This document shows positions 35,761 through 45,985 of a stretch of DNA of 64,000 nt, one piece after another. Source of the DNA: Paraburkholderia sp. BL23I1N1 (lineage in GTDB: Bacteria > Pseudomonadota > Gammaproteobacteria > Burkholderiales > Burkholderiaceae); contig NZ_RAPV01000002.1 in assembly GCF_003610295.1 (NCBI RefSeq), forward strand, positions 620,001 through 684,000. The letters are read 5' to 3'. Made by a program: the position numbers and the translations under genes. The notes under the pieces are model-generated. The model saw only the letters and a list, made by a program, of their open reading frames with translations, had not been told where the DNA came from and did no database searches. Every line of letters begins with the position of its first letter. The stretch's first letter is position 1.

Positions 35761-36786
35761 ATGGCGGGCAAGACGGGGACATCGCGCTGGCTGGCAGCCG
35801 GCATGGCGGCAATGACGCTCGCGCTCGGCGGCGTATCGACGGCGCACGCCGACACGTCGCTGCTGAACGTCTCGTACGACGTGACGCGCGAGTTGTACAA
35901 GGACATCAACGCCGGCTTCATCACGGCCTACAAGCAGAAGAGCGGCGAGACCGTATCGATTCGCCAGTCGCATGGCGCGTCAAGCGCGCAGGCGCTGTCG
36001 GTGCTGCAAGGATTGCAGGCCGACGTCGTGACGATGAACCAGCCGAACGACATCGACCTGCTCGCCGAAAAAGGTCAACTGGTGCCCGCCAACTGGCGTG
36101 CGCGTCTGCCGGATGACAGCGCCCCGTACACCACGACGATGGTGTTCCTCGTGCGCAAGGGCAATCCGAAGCACATCAAGGACTGGGACGATCTTGCCAA
36201 ACCGGGCGTGCAAGTGGTGATCGCCAATCCGAAGACGTCGGGTAACGGCCGCTACTCGTATCTGGCGGCATGGGGTTATCGCAAGCAGCACGGCGGCACC
36301 GATGCACAGGTGCTCGACTTCGAGAAGGCGATCTTCAGGAATGTGCCGGTGCTCGACACGGGCGGCCGCGGTGCGACGACGACCTTCACGCAACGCGGTA
36401 TCGGCGACGTGCTGGTAACGTTCGAAAACGAAGTGTCGTTGATCGACACGGGGGTGGGCGCGGGGAATTTCGAAGCGGTGTATCCGTCGGTGAGCCTGCT
36501 GGCTGCGCCGCCGGTGTCGATCGTCGACAAGGTGGTCGACAAGCGCGGCACGCGCAAGCAAGCGCAGGCGTATCTCGACTATCTGTGGTCGCCGGCTGCG
36601 CAGGAAATCATTGCGCAACACCATCTGCGTCCGCGTGACAGGAACGTGCTCGCGAAGCACGCAGCCGAGTTCAAGCCGATCAAAACCTTTACCGTCGAAG
36701 AGATGTTCGGCAGCTGGCAGAATGCGCAGCAAACGCATTTCTCTGATGGCGGGACGTTCGATCAGATCATTGTGGACAAGAAGTAA
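35761..36786 (+). CDS. Sulfate/thiosulfate ABC transporter periplasmic binding protein
   Basis: 341 residues from ATG 35761: a signal peptide (WLAAGMAAMTLALGGVSTAHA), then TSLLNVSYDVTRELYKDINAGF, SHGASSAQALSVLQGLQADVVTMNQPNDID (the sulfate-contact region) and NPKTSGNGRYSYLAAWGY. These are diagnostic for Sbp/CysP proteins. The permease and ATPase genes are not adjacent here; the gene ends at a terminator at 36806. It is periplasmic and delivers sulfate to the CysTWA permease encoded elsewhere. Confidence 0.93.
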   Translation: MAGKTGTSRWLAAGMAAMTLALGGVSTAHADTSLLNVSYDVTRELYKDINAGFITAYKQKSGETVSIRQSHGASSAQALSVLQGLQADVVTMNQPNDIDLLAEKGQLVPANWRARLPDDSAPYTTTMVFLVRKGNPKHIKDWDDLAKPGVQVVIANPKTSGNGRYSYLAAWGYRKQHGGTDAQVLDFEKAIFRNVPVLDTGGRGATTTFTQRGIGDVLVTFENEVSLIDTGVGAGNFEAVYPSVSLLAAPPVSIVDKVVDKRGTRKQAQAYLDYLWSPAAQEIIAQHHLRPRDRNVLAKHAAEFKPIKTFTVEEMFGSWQNAQQTHFSDGGTFDQIIVDKK

Positions 36787-36805
36787 ATTTTTGCTTGAAA
36801 GTAGA

Positions 36806-36838
36806 AAGGCCACCTCGGAAACGAAGTGGCCTTTTTTA
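36806..36838. terminator. Bidirectional terminator between sbp-like gene and bioB
   Basis: AAGGCCAC (36806-36813) / GTGGCCTT (36826-36833) followed by TTTTATT, preceded by AAA. It serves the sulfate-binding gene on plus and, less clearly, bioB on minus. Confidence 0.75.
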
Positions 36839-36877
36839 TTGCGCGTTTGATCACGCGCGCCTGGTATGCCTGGCTCT

Positions 36878-37978
36878 TTAGTTCGGCGCGGCGTGCGCGT
36901 TGTGATCATGCGCGCACTCACGCTCGCAACCGCTCTGATCCAGCGGCATCTGCTGAGCCGCTTCCGCGCGAATGCCGAGACGTTCGAGCAGCTTGCGATC
37001 CGCTTCGGCTTGCGGGTTGCTGGTGGTCAGCAACTGGTCGCCGTAGAAAATCGAGTTCGCGCCAGCGAGGAAGCACATAGCCTGCAACGCTTCGTTCATC
37101 TGCTCGCGGCCTGCCGACAGACGCACCATCGCGCGCGGCATCGTGATGCGGGCAATCGCAATCGTACGGACGAATTCGAACGGATCGATGGCTTCGGTGC
37201 CGGTCAGCGGCGTGCCTTCCACTTGCACCAGGTTGTTGATCGGCACCGATTCCGGATACGGTTCCATGTTCGCCAGTTGCGCGATCAGGCCGGCGCGCTC
37301 ACGGCGCGATTCGCCCAAACCGACAATCCCGCCGCAGCACACGTTGATGCCCGCATCGCGCACGCGTTCCAGCGTGTCGAGACGGTCCTGATACGTGCGC
37401 GTCGAAATGATCTGACCGTAGAACTCCGGCGACGTGTCGAGGTTGTGGTTGTAGTAGTCGAGACCCGCTTCGCGCAGACCCTGTGCCTGGTGCGTTTCCA
37501 GCATGCCGAGCGTCACGCAGGTTTCGAGGCCCATCGCCTTCACGCCGCGGATCATGTCCTTGATCGGTTCGAGGTGGCGGTCTTTCGGATTGCGCCATGC
37601 CGCGCCCATGCAGAAGCGCGTTGCGCCGTTGTCCTTGGCGACCTTGGCGGCGGCCAATACTTCATCGACCGGCATCAGCTTGTCGGCTTGCAGGCCCGTG
37701 TCGTGATGCACCGACTGCGGACAGTACGCGCAATCTTCTTCGCAACCGCCGGTCTTGATCGACAGAAGCGTCGACAGTTGCACTGTGTTCGCGTCGAAGT
37801 GTTCGCGGTGGGTTTGCTGCGCGCGGAACATCAGGTCGTTGAACGGCAGTTCGTAAAGCGCGACGATGTCGGCGACGCGCCACTTGGCTACCGGCTTTGC
37901 GTCTGCGGCGGCGTTGTTGGCGTTGTGATTCAAGGCGGCCGTGTCGGCTGCGCCCGAAGCGATGTTCAGTTGCGTCAT
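36878..37978 (-). CDS. bioB: Biotin synthase
   Basis: 366 residues from ATG 37978 with AAGGA ahead. Radical-SAM motif CEEDCAYC (Cys79, 83, 86) binds the 4Fe-4S cluster; [33 protein letters not shown] and [12 protein letters not shown] complete the barrel, and RLSAGREQM carries the Arg ligand of the 2Fe-2S cluster. It inserts sulfur into dethiobiotin. There is an extra Ala/Asn-rich N-terminus of about 30 residues and a Cys/His-rich tail ([12 protein letters not shown]). Last gene of bioA-F-D-B. Confidence 0.96.
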   Translation of the reverse strand: MTQLNIASGAADTAALNHNANNAAADAKPVAKWRVADIVALYELPFNDLMFRAQQTHREHFDANTVQLSTLLSIKTGGCEEDCAYCPQSVHHDTGLQADKLMPVDEVLAAAKVAKDNGATRFCMGAAWRNPKDRHLEPIKDMIRGVKAMGLETCVTLGMLETHQAQGLREAGLDYYNHNLDTSPEFYGQIISTRTYQDRLDTLERVRDAGINVCCGGIVGLGESRRERAGLIAQLANMEPYPESVPINNLVQVEGTPLTGTEAIDPFEFVRTIAIARITMPRAMVRLSAGREQMNEALQAMCFLAGANSIFYGDQLLTTSNPQAEADRKLLERLGIRAEAAQQMPLDQSGCERECAHDHNAHAAPN

Positions 37979-38016
37979 GTCGTCAATCCTTATGGATGGA
38001 TAGATGTGATGGTGTT

Positions 38017-38748
38017 TCAGCGCTGCGCGTGGCGCAGCGTCTGCAGGAGTCGGTTGATGTCGAGTTGATCCGCCGCGAGTTCGGGCGAAGCCGGGCTCAA
38101 ATGCGGCACGATACCGAGCAGGGGCGCGTCGTGTTCGCGCGCCAGATGCTCGCGAATCGACGCGATGTTTTCGTCGGGGAACGTCATGTCCGGATCGACG
38201 CGATTCGCCACCCAGCCGGCAAGCGTCAGCCCACGCGCGGCGATCGCCTCGGCGGTGAGCAGCGCATGGCTGATGCAACCGAGGCGCATGCCGACCACCA
38301 GTACGACCGGCAGTTTCAGCGCGACGGCGAGATCGGCCGTGTCCTGCGTGGCGGTCAGCGGCACGCGAAAGCCGCCGACGCCTTCGACCACGACGATCTC
38401 CGCCTGCTGCAAAGCTTGCGAATGGCAATCGACGATATGGTCGATATCGAACGTGACGTTTTCCAGTGCGGCGGCGATATGCGGCGCGGCGGGTTCCTTC
38501 AGCAGGTACGGCGTGCGAATTGCGGGCGGCAGCAGGACGTTCGACGCGGCGTCGAGTTGATCCGCGTCTTCGTTATGCAACACGCCGTTCACTTCGAACG
38601 CACCCGCGGCGATCGGTTTCATCGCGGCGGCTTGCCGGCCTTCGCGAACGAAACCGCGCAGGAGTGCGGCGGACACGAACGTCTTGCCGATTTCCGTGTC
38701 GGTGCCGGTGACGAATAGCGACAGCGCGTTTTGACTCGAACGACTCAT
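38017..38748 (-). CDS. bioD: ATP-dependent dethiobiotin synthetase
   Basis: 243 residues. The P-loop GTDTEIGKT is at residues 15-23, KPIAAGA holds the DAPA-binding Lys, [11 protein letters not shown] follows, and the distal [14 protein letters not shown] is the nucleotide base region. It closes the ureido ring of dethiobiotin from DAPA, CO2 and ATP. Its ATG overlaps the bioF stop (ATGA at 38745-38748) and bioB follows after 38 bp. Confidence 0.95.
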   Translation of the reverse strand: MSRSSQNALSLFVTGTDTEIGKTFVSAALLRGFVREGRQAAAMKPIAAGAFEVNGVLHNEDADQLDAASNVLLPPAIRTPYLLKEPAAPHIAAALENVTFDIDHIVDCHSQALQQAEIVVVEGVGGFRVPLTATQDTADLAVALKLPVVLVVGMRLGCISHALLTAEAIAARGLTLAGWVANRVDPDMTFPDENIASIREHLAREHDAPLLGIVPHLSPASPELAADQLDINRLLQTLRHAQR

Positions 38749-39929
38749 GCCGCCTTCGCCCCGAGTTGCTGCAAACCGGCTTCGAGCCGGTCCAGGTCCG
38801 CTTGCGAATGCGCGGCGGAAAGCGAAATGCGCAGTCGCGACGTACCCACGGGCACGGTCGGCGGACGGATCGCCGGCACCCAGAGACCCGCACGATCGAG
38901 TGTGGCCGCGATCTCGAGCGTGGCGTCGTTCGCGCCGATGATGAGCGGTTGTACGGCAGTGTGCGAATCGACCGGCAGCCACGGCGTGGCTTTAAGCATG
39001 GCGCGCGTGCGTTCGATCAGTTGCTGGAGATGAGCGCGCCGCGCGTCACCTTCTTCACCGCCGATGATGCGCAGACTCGCCGACACCGCATGCGCCGCAG
39101 CGGGCACCGACGCGGTCGTGAAGATGTACGGGCGCGCGCGCTGTACGAGCCACTCGATCACGGTTTCATGCGCGACGACGAATGCGCCCGAAACCCCTGC
39201 CGCTTTACCGAGCGTGCCGATCGAAATCAGATTCGGCGAGCGCAATGCGGCCTCGGCGATCGCACCGCGGCCTTGCGGACCGAGCACGCCGAAACCGTGA
39301 GCGTCGTCGACGATCAGCCATGCGCCGTGCTGTTCCGCGAGTTCGAGCAAACGCGCGAGAGGGGCGATATCGCCGTCCATGCTAAACACGGTATCGGAGA
39401 CGATGACTTTGACGTCGGCATTCGACGCGTCGAGCATTGCGCTCAAGGCATCCGTATCGCAGTGCGGATAGATCTGCACGTCTGCACGCGACAGGCGCGC
39501 GCCGTCGATCAGCGACGCGTGATTCAGTGCGTCGGAGAAGAGCGTCGTGCCGCGGTCCGCGAGCGCGCTGAGCGTCGCGAGATTCGCCATGTAGCCGGTG
39601 CTGAAGTAGAGCGCGCGTGCATTGTCGACGAATCCGCCGGCGAATTCGGCGAGATCGTCTTCCAGTTGCGCATGCGCGCGCGAGTGGCCGCCGAGCAGAT
39701 GCGAACCGCCGCTGCCCGCGCCATAACGCTGCGCGCCTTCCGCAATCGCGCCGATCAACTGCGGGTGCGCGGCGAGACCGAGATAGTCGTTACTGGCGAA
39801 GCCGATGATGGCGCGGCCGTCGACCGTCATGTGCGCGGCGCAGGGCGTGTCGGCCGTGCGACGGCGACGGCGCAGACCGCGCGCGTCGATGTCCTTAAGG
39901 CCTTCGGTGAGTGTGTCGAGCAGATGCAT
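38745..39929 (-). CDS. bioF: 8-amino-7-oxononanoate synthase
   Basis: 394 residues of the alpha-oxoamine synthase family. [71 protein letters not shown] and the PLP-lysine segment [16 protein letters not shown] are all present, with [11 protein letters not shown] after it. It condenses pimeloyl-thioester with alanine. The start ATG overlaps the bioA stop by one base (TAATG at 39929). Confidence 0.95.
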   Translation of the reverse strand: MHLLDTLTEGLKDIDARGLRRRRRTADTPCAAHMTVDGRAIIGFASNDYLGLAAHPQLIGAIAEGAQRYGAGSGGSHLLGGHSRAHAQLEDDLAEFAGGFVDNARALYFSTGYMANLATLSALADRGTTLFSDALNHASLIDGARLSRADVQIYPHCDTDALSAMLDASNADVKVIVSDTVFSMDGDIAPLARLLELAEQHGAWLIVDDAHGFGVLGPQGRGAIAEAALRSPNLISIGTLGKAAGVSGAFVVAHETVIEWLVQRARPYIFTTASVPAAAHAVSASLRIIGGEEGDARRAHLQQLIERTRAMLKATPWLPVDSHTAVQPLIIGANDATLEIAATLDRAGLWVPAIRPPTVPVGTSRLRISLSAAHSQADLDRLEAGLQQLGAKAA

Positions 39930-41278
39930 TAGCGAGCCTCCGCGAGCGTTGCTTCGAAGGTTTCGCGCGTGCGCGAGGCGAGCAGCGCGATTTCTTCGTC
40001 GTCGAGGATGTAGGGGGGCATCAGGTACACCGTCGTCGAAATTGGACGCAGCAGCAGTTCGCGCTGCAACGCGTTTTCGAAGAAGCGACGCGAGAATGTT
40101 TTGGCCTGCTGAGCGTCGTCGATCACTGCGTCGAATGCGAAGATCGTGCCGCACTGACGCAGATTGCGTACCTGCTTGTGTTCGGCGAGCGGTGCGAGCG
40201 CGGCCTTCAGCTTCGCGGATTTTTGCGCGTTGACGGCGAGTACGTTGTCGGCGGCGAAGAGATCGAGCGTGGCGAGCGCTGCGCGGCACGCGAGCGGATT
40301 GCCCGTGTACGAATGCGAGTGCAGGAAACCGCGTGCGGTGTCGTCGTGATAGAAGGCCTCAAAAATTTCGTCACGCGACAGCACGATCGAAAGCGGCAGA
40401 TAGCCGCCGCTGATGCCTTTCGACAGGCACAGGAAGTCCGGCCAGATGCCGGCTTGTTCGCATGCGAAGAAGGTGCCTGTGCGCCCGCAGCCGACTGCGA
40501 TTTCGTCGGCGATCAGATGCACGCCGTACTGATCGCACAGCGCGCGCAATCCGACGATATACGACGGATCGTGCATCGCCATGCCGGCCGCGCATTGCAC
40601 CAGCGGCTCAACGATCAGCGCGGCGATTTTCGTGGCACGTGCTTCGAACAACGAGCGAACGTGATCGAGTGCGCGGCGTGCGACGTCGGCTGCTGTTTCG
40701 CCGTCTCGTGCGAGGCGTGCATCGGGCGACGCGACGACGTGCGCGTGGCGGATCAGCGGATCGTAGGCATCTTTGAAGAGGGCGACGTCGGTGACGCCGA
40801 GGGCGCCGATGGTCTCGCCGTGATAGCTATTGGCGATGCAGACGAATTCCTGCTTGTCGGCGAAGCCGCGATTGCGCCACGAGTGGAAGCTCATCTTCAG
40901 CGCGATTTCGACGGCCGATGCGCCGTCGGACGCGAAGAATGCGTGACCGAGCGTGTTGCCGGTGAGTGCGCCGAGGCGCTCCGCGAGTTCGATGGCTGGC
41001 TCGTGCGTGCAGCCGGCGAGCATGGCGTGTTCGAGCGTGTCGAGCTGGTCTTTCAGTGCTGCGTTGATGCGCGGGTTGGCGTGGCCGAACAGGTTGACCC
41101 ACCAGGAGCTGATCGCGTCCAGATACCGGTTGTTCGCGCGATCGTAGAGCCACGCGCCTTGACCGCGCGCGACCGGCACGAGGGGCAGGCGCTCGTGGTG
41201 CTTCATCTGGGTGCAGGGGTGCCAGACGGCACGCAGGCTGCGGGTGATCCAGTCTTCAGGTGATGCTGACTTTTCCAA
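39929..41278 (-). CDS. bioA: Adenosylmethionine-8-amino-7-oxononanoate aminotransferase
   Basis: 449 residues. TTG at 41278 is the best start: GGAG sits six nt upstream and it gives the usual N-terminus leading to [95 protein letters not shown] and the PLP-lysine motif [15 protein letters not shown] identify the class-III transaminase BioA. It makes DAPA with SAM as amino donor. First gene of the operon; no BirA-type palindrome is recognisable upstream. Confidence 0.95.
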   Translation of the reverse strand: MEKSASPEDWITRSLRAVWHPCTQMKHHERLPLVPVARGQGAWLYDRANNRYLDAISSWWVNLFGHANPRINAALKDQLDTLEHAMLAGCTHEPAIELAERLGALTGNTLGHAFFASDGASAVEIALKMSFHSWRNRGFADKQEFVCIANSYHGETIGALGVTDVALFKDAYDPLIRHAHVVASPDARLARDGETAADVARRALDHVRSLFEARATKIAALIVEPLVQCAAGMAMHDPSYIVGLRALCDQYGVHLIADEIAVGCGRTGTFFACEQAGIWPDFLCLSKGISGGYLPLSIVLSRDEIFEAFYHDDTARGFLHSHSYTGNPLACRAALATLDLFAADNVLAVNAQKSAKLKAALAPLAEHKQVRNLRQCGTIFAFDAVIDDAQQAKTFSRRFFENALQRELLLRPISTTVYLMPPYILDDEEIALLASRTRETFEATLAEAR

Positions 41279-41690
41279 AGGGTACTCCGGGGTGCTTTTT
41301 TTGCCGTTGCACGGCGGGCTTTTTTAGGGCCTTTTCATTCGGGCTGCGGGTTTTTCTTTGCGCTGCGCGCGGCTTTGATTGGCGTAAGGGGTCGAGATTA
41401 GCGGTTTATTTCGTGCTGTGCACTAGGGGTTGGGGGGCGGTTTTTGCCTGCGGCGCTGGGGTTTGGGGATGTTCGCTACAGGTGGTTTAAGTTTCGTTCT
41501 GAACGTCGCTGATCGGCGGAGTTGACGACGACAAAGTAGTTCGACCTTATGGGCGGGAATTTGGGGGTTTGCTGCGTTTGCTTTGTTTGTTGGTCTGCGT
41601 GGCGATTTTGGGGTGTTCGCCCTCGGGCGTTGGCCTTTCCTTGTTTTGTTAGTGGTTTATTAGCGTTGCCCCTGTGCGGGGCGGCACTCA

Positions 41691-41722
41691 CTTCTCTTTG
41701 CCGGCCGTGCCGCAAAGAGAAG
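41691..41722. other. Covarying hairpin, left arm copy
   Basis: CTTCTCTTTGC (41691-41701) pairs perfectly over 11 bp with GCAAAGAGAAG (41712-41722) around a 10-nt loop. It corresponds to the right-arm hairpin, with two compensated base-pair changes. Confidence 0.75.
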
Positions 41723-42348
41723 CAAGAGAAAGCGGCTCAAACCGCTAACTCTTAAGCGGGTCCCCCGCGCAGCCACGGTAGTGGTGCATCTGGAATCCGG
41801 GCTCCCGCACATTCGGCGTAAGTGACTAAGGGCTCATCAGCTCCCACTCCGCACTGCGTGCGTCGCGGATGGGTGTGCCTGGGAAACCAAGGCTTCGTTT
41901 GCGCGTGGTGGGAACCATCGACTTCGCCTCGGCGCGGTCGGGTCTACGTCGGAAACTCGGGACTTCGGTTGAGGTGCGTGGCTGCCATTTGGCCTTGCCT
42001 GAGCGAGGCGCAAAAAATACATCGGTTTCGAGATGTGCCTCCCGGAGCTCCGAGCGGCGACAAGCCGTGGGAGCGTCTGCAGGTGTGAATTCGCACTTCG
42101 AATGAAGCGCCGGCGCATTGCAGAAACGTTGGGATGCCCCGGTCAGCCGCGGCGTTGAGCGAGGCGCGAGAAACCGAACAGATGGGCTCTATGAAGTAGG
42201 CGTCGGCGCGCGGCAGCGTCGCCGGAAGTATGACGGCCTTGTCACTGACGCAGAATGCGCGAGAGCACGGATTCCAGATGCACCACTACCGCAACTGCGC
42301 GGGGGACCCGCTTAAGAGTTAGCGGTTTGAGCCGCTTTCTTTGCTTAT

Positions 42349-42372
42349 CTTTCTTTGCGGCGGCAAAGAAAG
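42349..42372. other. Covarying hairpin, right arm copy
   Basis: CTTTCTTTGC (42349-42358) pairs over 10 bp with GCAAAGAAAG (42363-42372) around a 4-nt loop. The loop length and the two covarying pairs differ from the left-arm copy. Confidence 0.75.
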
Positions 42373-42482
42373 TAAGTGCCGCCCCGCACAGGGGCAACGC
42401 TAATAGACCACTAAGAAAACAAGGAAAGGCCAACACCCCAAGCGAACAACCCAAAAGCGCCGAGCAGGCAAAAAACCAAACC

Positions 42483-43778
42483 TCAATTCCGACTAGCAAT
42501 AGCCCGCCGATCCCCGGCAGCACCAGCACCGGCAGAGCCAGCCGAAGAAGAATCCGCCGTTTGCGAAGACCCAGAACCCCATACAACAGAGTTATCCACC
42601 GCATACAACCGGCAAGGCGCCGAACTCTGCTTCTGGCAATTAGCAATAGCCACCGGCATCGGATCGTCGCCACCCTCGGCCCACGACCACGCACCCGTAT
42701 CCGACACAGCAAAAGCCCGGCTAGGATACTGATGCAGAAAATTACGATATCCATTACGCCCAGCTTCGTCGACATACGGCACAGAGTCGACCGCATCGAC
42801 AGCAGCAAACCCTGTCGGCTTCGGCAACGAAGGATCCGAAACCCGATACTGCACGGCAGTAGGCATCCCCACCCGAGCAAGGAACGCCTCGACCGCCGGC
42901 CACCACACATGCACGCCATCGCGATCGCCCACCAGCCGATGCGCGTCATTCTTGTAGTTGCCGAAATCCACCATCTTCGCGCTCGCGCCATGCGCGGAGT
43001 ACGCAGCGTACATGCCGGCTACCAGCGGCGCCGTCCACACCGAATCGTTATCGCCATACAACCACAGCGACGGCACCTTCGTTTTCTCGCCATACGCGCC
43101 GAATGCGCGCGTCAGGTTGCCCTGCCAGTCGGTGCACGCGTCCTGCCGCAAACCGCCCGAAAAATTGATCAAGGCCCGGACGCCCGGTGCAGCCTCGGAG
43201 CCGTACGCCATCGTTGCCAAGCCGCCGTGCGACGTGCCGGCCACCACAATGTGCGCCGTATCCACGTACGGCTGCTTCGACATGTATTCGACCGTCGCGG
43301 CCACGTCGCCGGCCTGGCCGACACCATTGCGTTCGACGTCGCAACCGTCCTGCTGATAAGTGCCACCCGAATGGCCAAAGCCCTGGCGGTTCGGCGCCAC
43401 CACGACGTAACCGCGGCGCACGAATTCGCGCGCAAACGGCAGCGGGTCGCTGCGTTCCTGCGCACGCGGGTCGCCAGGAATCTTGCCGTGGTTGAACACG
43501 ATCATCGGAAACGGGCCCGCGCCGTCCGGTTTGTAGATCGTCGTTTCGAGCGTGACTGTGCCGGCAGCGTCGACCGGTACACGGATGATCCGCTCGTTGA
43601 GGCCGGCGGTGGGCAGATAGACGTCGTCGTCAAGCGCGATACGCGGCACGTGCGCGCGGGTCAGAGGCCCGGCCTGGGTGTCGGCGAGCGGCTCGGCATG
43701 CGCGAGCGCGACGGCGCATATCGCCGCTGCACACGTCACCGCACACTTCGCCAGAACCTTGCTGAACACCATCGACAC
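42483..43778 (-). CDS. Exported alpha/beta hydrolase (dienelactone hydrolase-like)
   Basis: 431 residues. The signal peptide AKCAVTCAAAICAVALAHA is followed by a domain with IVFNHGKIPGD, FVRRGYVVVAPNRQGFGHSGGTYQ, the nucleophile elbow VVAGTSHGGLATMAYG, SLWLYGDNDSVW (acid) and NDAHRLV (His), a complete Ser-Asp-His triad. About 100 C-terminal residues form an extra domain ending in a Ser/Gly/Ala-rich tail (SSSAGSAGAGAAG) that stops eight bases from the inverted-repeat element. It is periplasmic. The substrate is not assignable; an ester or peptide is plausible. Confidence 0.85.
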   Translation of the reverse strand: MSMVFSKVLAKCAVTCAAAICAVALAHAEPLADTQAGPLTRAHVPRIALDDDVYLPTAGLNERIIRVPVDAAGTVTLETTIYKPDGAGPFPMIVFNHGKIPGDPRAQERSDPLPFAREFVRRGYVVVAPNRQGFGHSGGTYQQDGCDVERNGVGQAGDVAATVEYMSKQPYVDTAHIVVAGTSHGGLATMAYGSEAAPGVRALINFSGGLRQDACTDWQGNLTRAFGAYGEKTKVPSLWLYGDNDSVWTAPLVAGMYAAYSAHGASAKMVDFGNYKNDAHRLVGDRDGVHVWWPAVEAFLARVGMPTAVQYRVSDPSLPKPTGFAAVDAVDSVPYVDEAGRNGYRNFLHQYPSRAFAVSDTGAWSWAEGGDDPMPVAIANCQKQSSAPCRLYAVDNSVVWGSGSSQTADSSSAGSAGAGAAGDRRAIASRN

Positions 43779-44361
43779 ACCTGCCTCAAAAACCTGCCCT
43801 GAACGCCGTGTTGCCCTGTCAGCCGAATGCCATTACTGACAATTGCCTTTCATTGGCGTTTTCGACAAACAAAAACACACTCGCGTACGTAGTGCGCCAC
43901 GCGCACGCACGCTAATCGAGATCGCACGGGATGAACCCAAACGGCCGACGCGACCCCACGCGCCGATGATGAGCGCCACACATATGCCGCCGGGAACCGC
44001 CGTCGAATCCTTACTGGAAGGGTATCGGCAGGGCGCCTGCGCATTTTGCGGAATCGGTATGGACCTGTTCTCGCAATGTGACGTCACAAACCTACGGCCT
44101 CATCCTGGCACGACAATTTTGTTTTGTGCAATCAAGGAGAACCCGCGACGAAAAAATTGCCGCGTGCGAATCAGTGCGTGTCCTCCCGTCCGAGGGCCCG
44201 CAAAGCGCCCGTCGGACGGTGCCTGGCTGCGCGAAGTAATTTGTCGCAACATACGTGCTGTGGTGCCGGGCCAACACGAAAAAAAGCCCTCGCTTGAGGG
44301 CCATATGTGATCGCAGTGCCATCTGCGTCGTTGAGTGATGTCAGGCTGTGGAAGATAAATC
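43779..44361. other. Intergenic region between hydrolase and ychJ
   Basis: 583 bp. It contains the ychJ terminator (44279-44301). A frame of 155 codons at 43843-44310 has no Shine-Dalgarno, no domain similarity, and runs through the terminator, so I do not call it. The hydrolase promoter should lie near 43800-43900 but is not recognisable. Confidence 0.6.
44279..44301 (-). terminator. Intrinsic terminator after ychJ
   Basis: GCCCTC (44286-44291) / GAGGGC (44296-44301) with a 4-nt loop. On the minus strand it is followed by seven Ts (A-run 44279-44285). It ends the acyl-CoA dehydrogenase-ychJ transcript. Confidence 0.8.
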
Positions 44362-44811
44362 CTATTCGCTCACGTCACCGTCGACATAGCGCCAGCACCC
44401 GTCTTCGCCGCGGACGAAGCGGCTCAGTTCGTGCAGCCGATGAGCACGGCCACCCACCTTGTATCGTGCGACGAATTCGACAGTCGCATGATCGGCGCCG
44501 GTTTCTGCGAAGGCCTTGATCTGCAGTCCGAGCCAGCGGGGCGCGTCGGGGTTGGCAGGGTCGGCGTCAAGATCCGTGGGGCAGGTGTGCGGCGACCAGG
44601 TCGCGCGCAAATAATCCGTTGCGCCCACAACATACGCGCTGTAGCGCGAGCGCATCAGTTCGAGCGCGCGCGGCGCGGTTTCACCGCCGTCGATATAGCG
44701 GCCGCAGCATTGCGCGAAGCGGGGCGGTTTGGCGCCGCTGCGCTGATCGGGTACGGCGCCGCCGCATGGGCAGTCGGCGGGTCGTTGCGTTGACAACAAT
44801 GGCTTATTCAT
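44362..44811 (-). CDS. YchJ-family (SEC-C/UPF0225) protein
   Basis: 149 residues. An N-terminal SEC-C-like metal motif (DCPCGG...FAQCCGRYI) leads to a domain with ELMRSRYSAYVVGATDYLRATW and GLQIKAF. The cysteines are likely zinc ligands. The function of YchJ proteins is unknown. ATG 44811 is 8 nt after the acyl-CoA dehydrogenase stop; the TTG at 44826 would overlap it. Last gene of that run, with a terminator 60 bp downstream. Confidence 0.88.
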   Translation of the reverse strand: MNKPLLSTQRPADCPCGGAVPDQRSGAKPPRFAQCCGRYIDGGETAPRALELMRSRYSAYVVGATDYLRATWSPHTCPTDLDADPANPDAPRWLGLQIKAFAETGADHATVEFVARYKVGGRAHRLHELSRFVRGEDGCWRYVDGDVSE

Positions 44812-44818
44812 CAGACTT

Positions 44819-45949
44819 TCAGGCAAGACCGCGCGCGATCAAAATTTTCTGGATGTCGCTAGTGCCTTCGTAAATCTGGCACACGCGGACATCTCGATAG
44901 ATGCGCTCGACAGGGAAGTCGCTCAGATAGCCGTAGCCGCCGTGAATCTGCAAGGCGGCCGAGCAGATACGCTCGGCGGCTTCCGAGGCGAACAGCTTGG
45001 CCATCGCGGCCTCGGTCAGGCAGGGTTGCCCGGCGTCCTTCAGCGAAGCCGCGTGCCAGATCAACTGGCGCGCGGCTTCGAGTTGGGTCGCCATATCGGC
45101 GAGACGGAATTGCACGGCCTGGTGCGAAAACAGCGGCTGGCCGAAGCTCTCGCGTTCCTTTGCGTAACCTAACGCCGCCTCGAACGCGGCGCGCGCCATC
45201 CCGACGCTCTGCGCCGCGATACCGATGCGCCCGCCTTCGAGCCCCGATAGCGCAATCCGATAACCTTCGCCTTCCGCGCCAATCAGATTCGCGGCCGGCA
45301 CGCGGCAGTCTTCAAAAATAATCTGGGCGGTGTCCGACGAATGCTGGCCAAGCTTCTCTTCGACTCGCGCGACGACGTACCCCTTTGTATCGGTCGGCAC
45401 GATAAACGCGCTGATGCCGCGCTTGCCCGCCGCCTTGTCGGTCACGGCCATGACGATCGCGACGTTGCCGTTCTTGCCGCTCGTGATGAACTGTTTGACG
45501 CCGTTCAACACGTAGCCGTCGCCATCGCGGGTCGCGGTGGTACGCAGCGCGGATGCGTCGGAGCCCGCTTGCGGTTCGGTCAGGCAAAACGCGCCGAGCA
45601 TCTCGCCGCGCGCAAGCGGCGTGAGCCAGTCGCGTTTCTGCGCGTCGTTGCCATAGGTCAGCAGAATGCTGCATACCGGGCAGTTGTTGACGGAGATCGC
45701 CGTCGATGTACCGCCGTCGCCCGCCGCGATTTCTTCGAGGATCAGCGCGAGCGCCAGCGCGTCCATGCCGGCGCCGCCGTACGCTTCCGGCACCAGCACG
45801 CCATACGCGCCGAGTTCGGCGAGTTGGCGGTGCACGTCTTTCGGAAAGGTGCGCTCGCGATCCCATTGCGCCGCGTGCGGGGTGACCGCTTCGCGGACGA
45901 ACGTGCGGACCGCGTCTCGGACCATCAAGTGATCCTGATCAAGCACCAT
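44819..45949 (-). CDS. Acyl-CoA dehydrogenase
   Basis: 376 residues, a complete [18 protein letters not shown] (FAD/substrate), [99 protein letters not shown], with catalytic Glu361 in YEGTS. The Glu position fits short-chain or branched-chain enzymes rather than isovaleryl-CoA dehydrogenase. GAGGAGA precedes ATG. It lies in a run with SDR, thiolase and carbonic anhydrase genes, suggesting short acyl-CoA oxidation. Confidence 0.93.
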   Translation of the reverse strand: MVLDQDHLMVRDAVRTFVREAVTPHAAQWDRERTFPKDVHRQLAELGAYGVLVPEAYGGAGMDALALALILEEIAAGDGGTSTAISVNNCPVCSILLTYGNDAQKRDWLTPLARGEMLGAFCLTEPQAGSDASALRTTATRDGDGYVLNGVKQFITSGKNGNVAIVMAVTDKAAGKRGISAFIVPTDTKGYVVARVEEKLGQHSSDTAQIIFEDCRVPAANLIGAEGEGYRIALSGLEGGRIGIAAQSVGMARAAFEAALGYAKERESFGQPLFSHQAVQFRLADMATQLEAARQLIWHAASLKDAGQPCLTEAAMAKLFASEAAERICSAALQIHGGYGYLSDFPVERIYRDVRVCQIYEGTSDIQKILIARGLA

Positions 45950-45985
45950 GGCGTGGTCTCCTCGTCGGTATTCTCATGTAATTCC

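Larger units (their letters stand above)
41600..42470. repeat. Composite inverted-repeat element with structured arms
   Basis: The left arm (about 41600-41831) is repeated in inverted orientation as the right arm (about 42237-42470). The core 41629-41772 matches the reverse complement of 42295-42434 with only scattered differences. Each arm carries three potential hairpins: GCCCC/GGGGC, a long TTTGC/GCAAA stem, and AGCGGC...GCCGCT-type AGCGGTTTGAGCCGCT. The 405-bp centre is unique within the window. There is no transposase and no obvious target-site duplication. It is likely one member of a dispersed family in Burkholderia-type genomes (from memory, unverified). Confidence 0.8.
41279..42482. 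other. 1.2-kb non-coding region between bioA and exported hydrolase
   Basis: No real gene. 41279-41590 is T-rich with several T-runs and GCCGTTGCACGGC; it may hold the bioA promoter. 41590-42475 is the inverted-repeat element described separately. Frames crossing it give translations containing LALPLCGAAL, which I regard as spurious. Confidence 0.7.

Noticed and set aside
41279..41590. BirA/BioR operator for the biotin operon
   Set aside because: No recognisable palindrome of either type was found; only T-runs and a short GCCGT/ACGGC dyad.
41549..42991. Open frames with LALPLCGAAL-type products
   Set aside because: They follow the two arms of the inverted repeat and extend antisense into the hydrolase gene; the covarying hairpins argue for structure rather than protein.
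43843..44310. 155-codon plus-strand ORF
   Set aside because: No ribosome-binding site, no domain, and it reads through the ychJ terminator.
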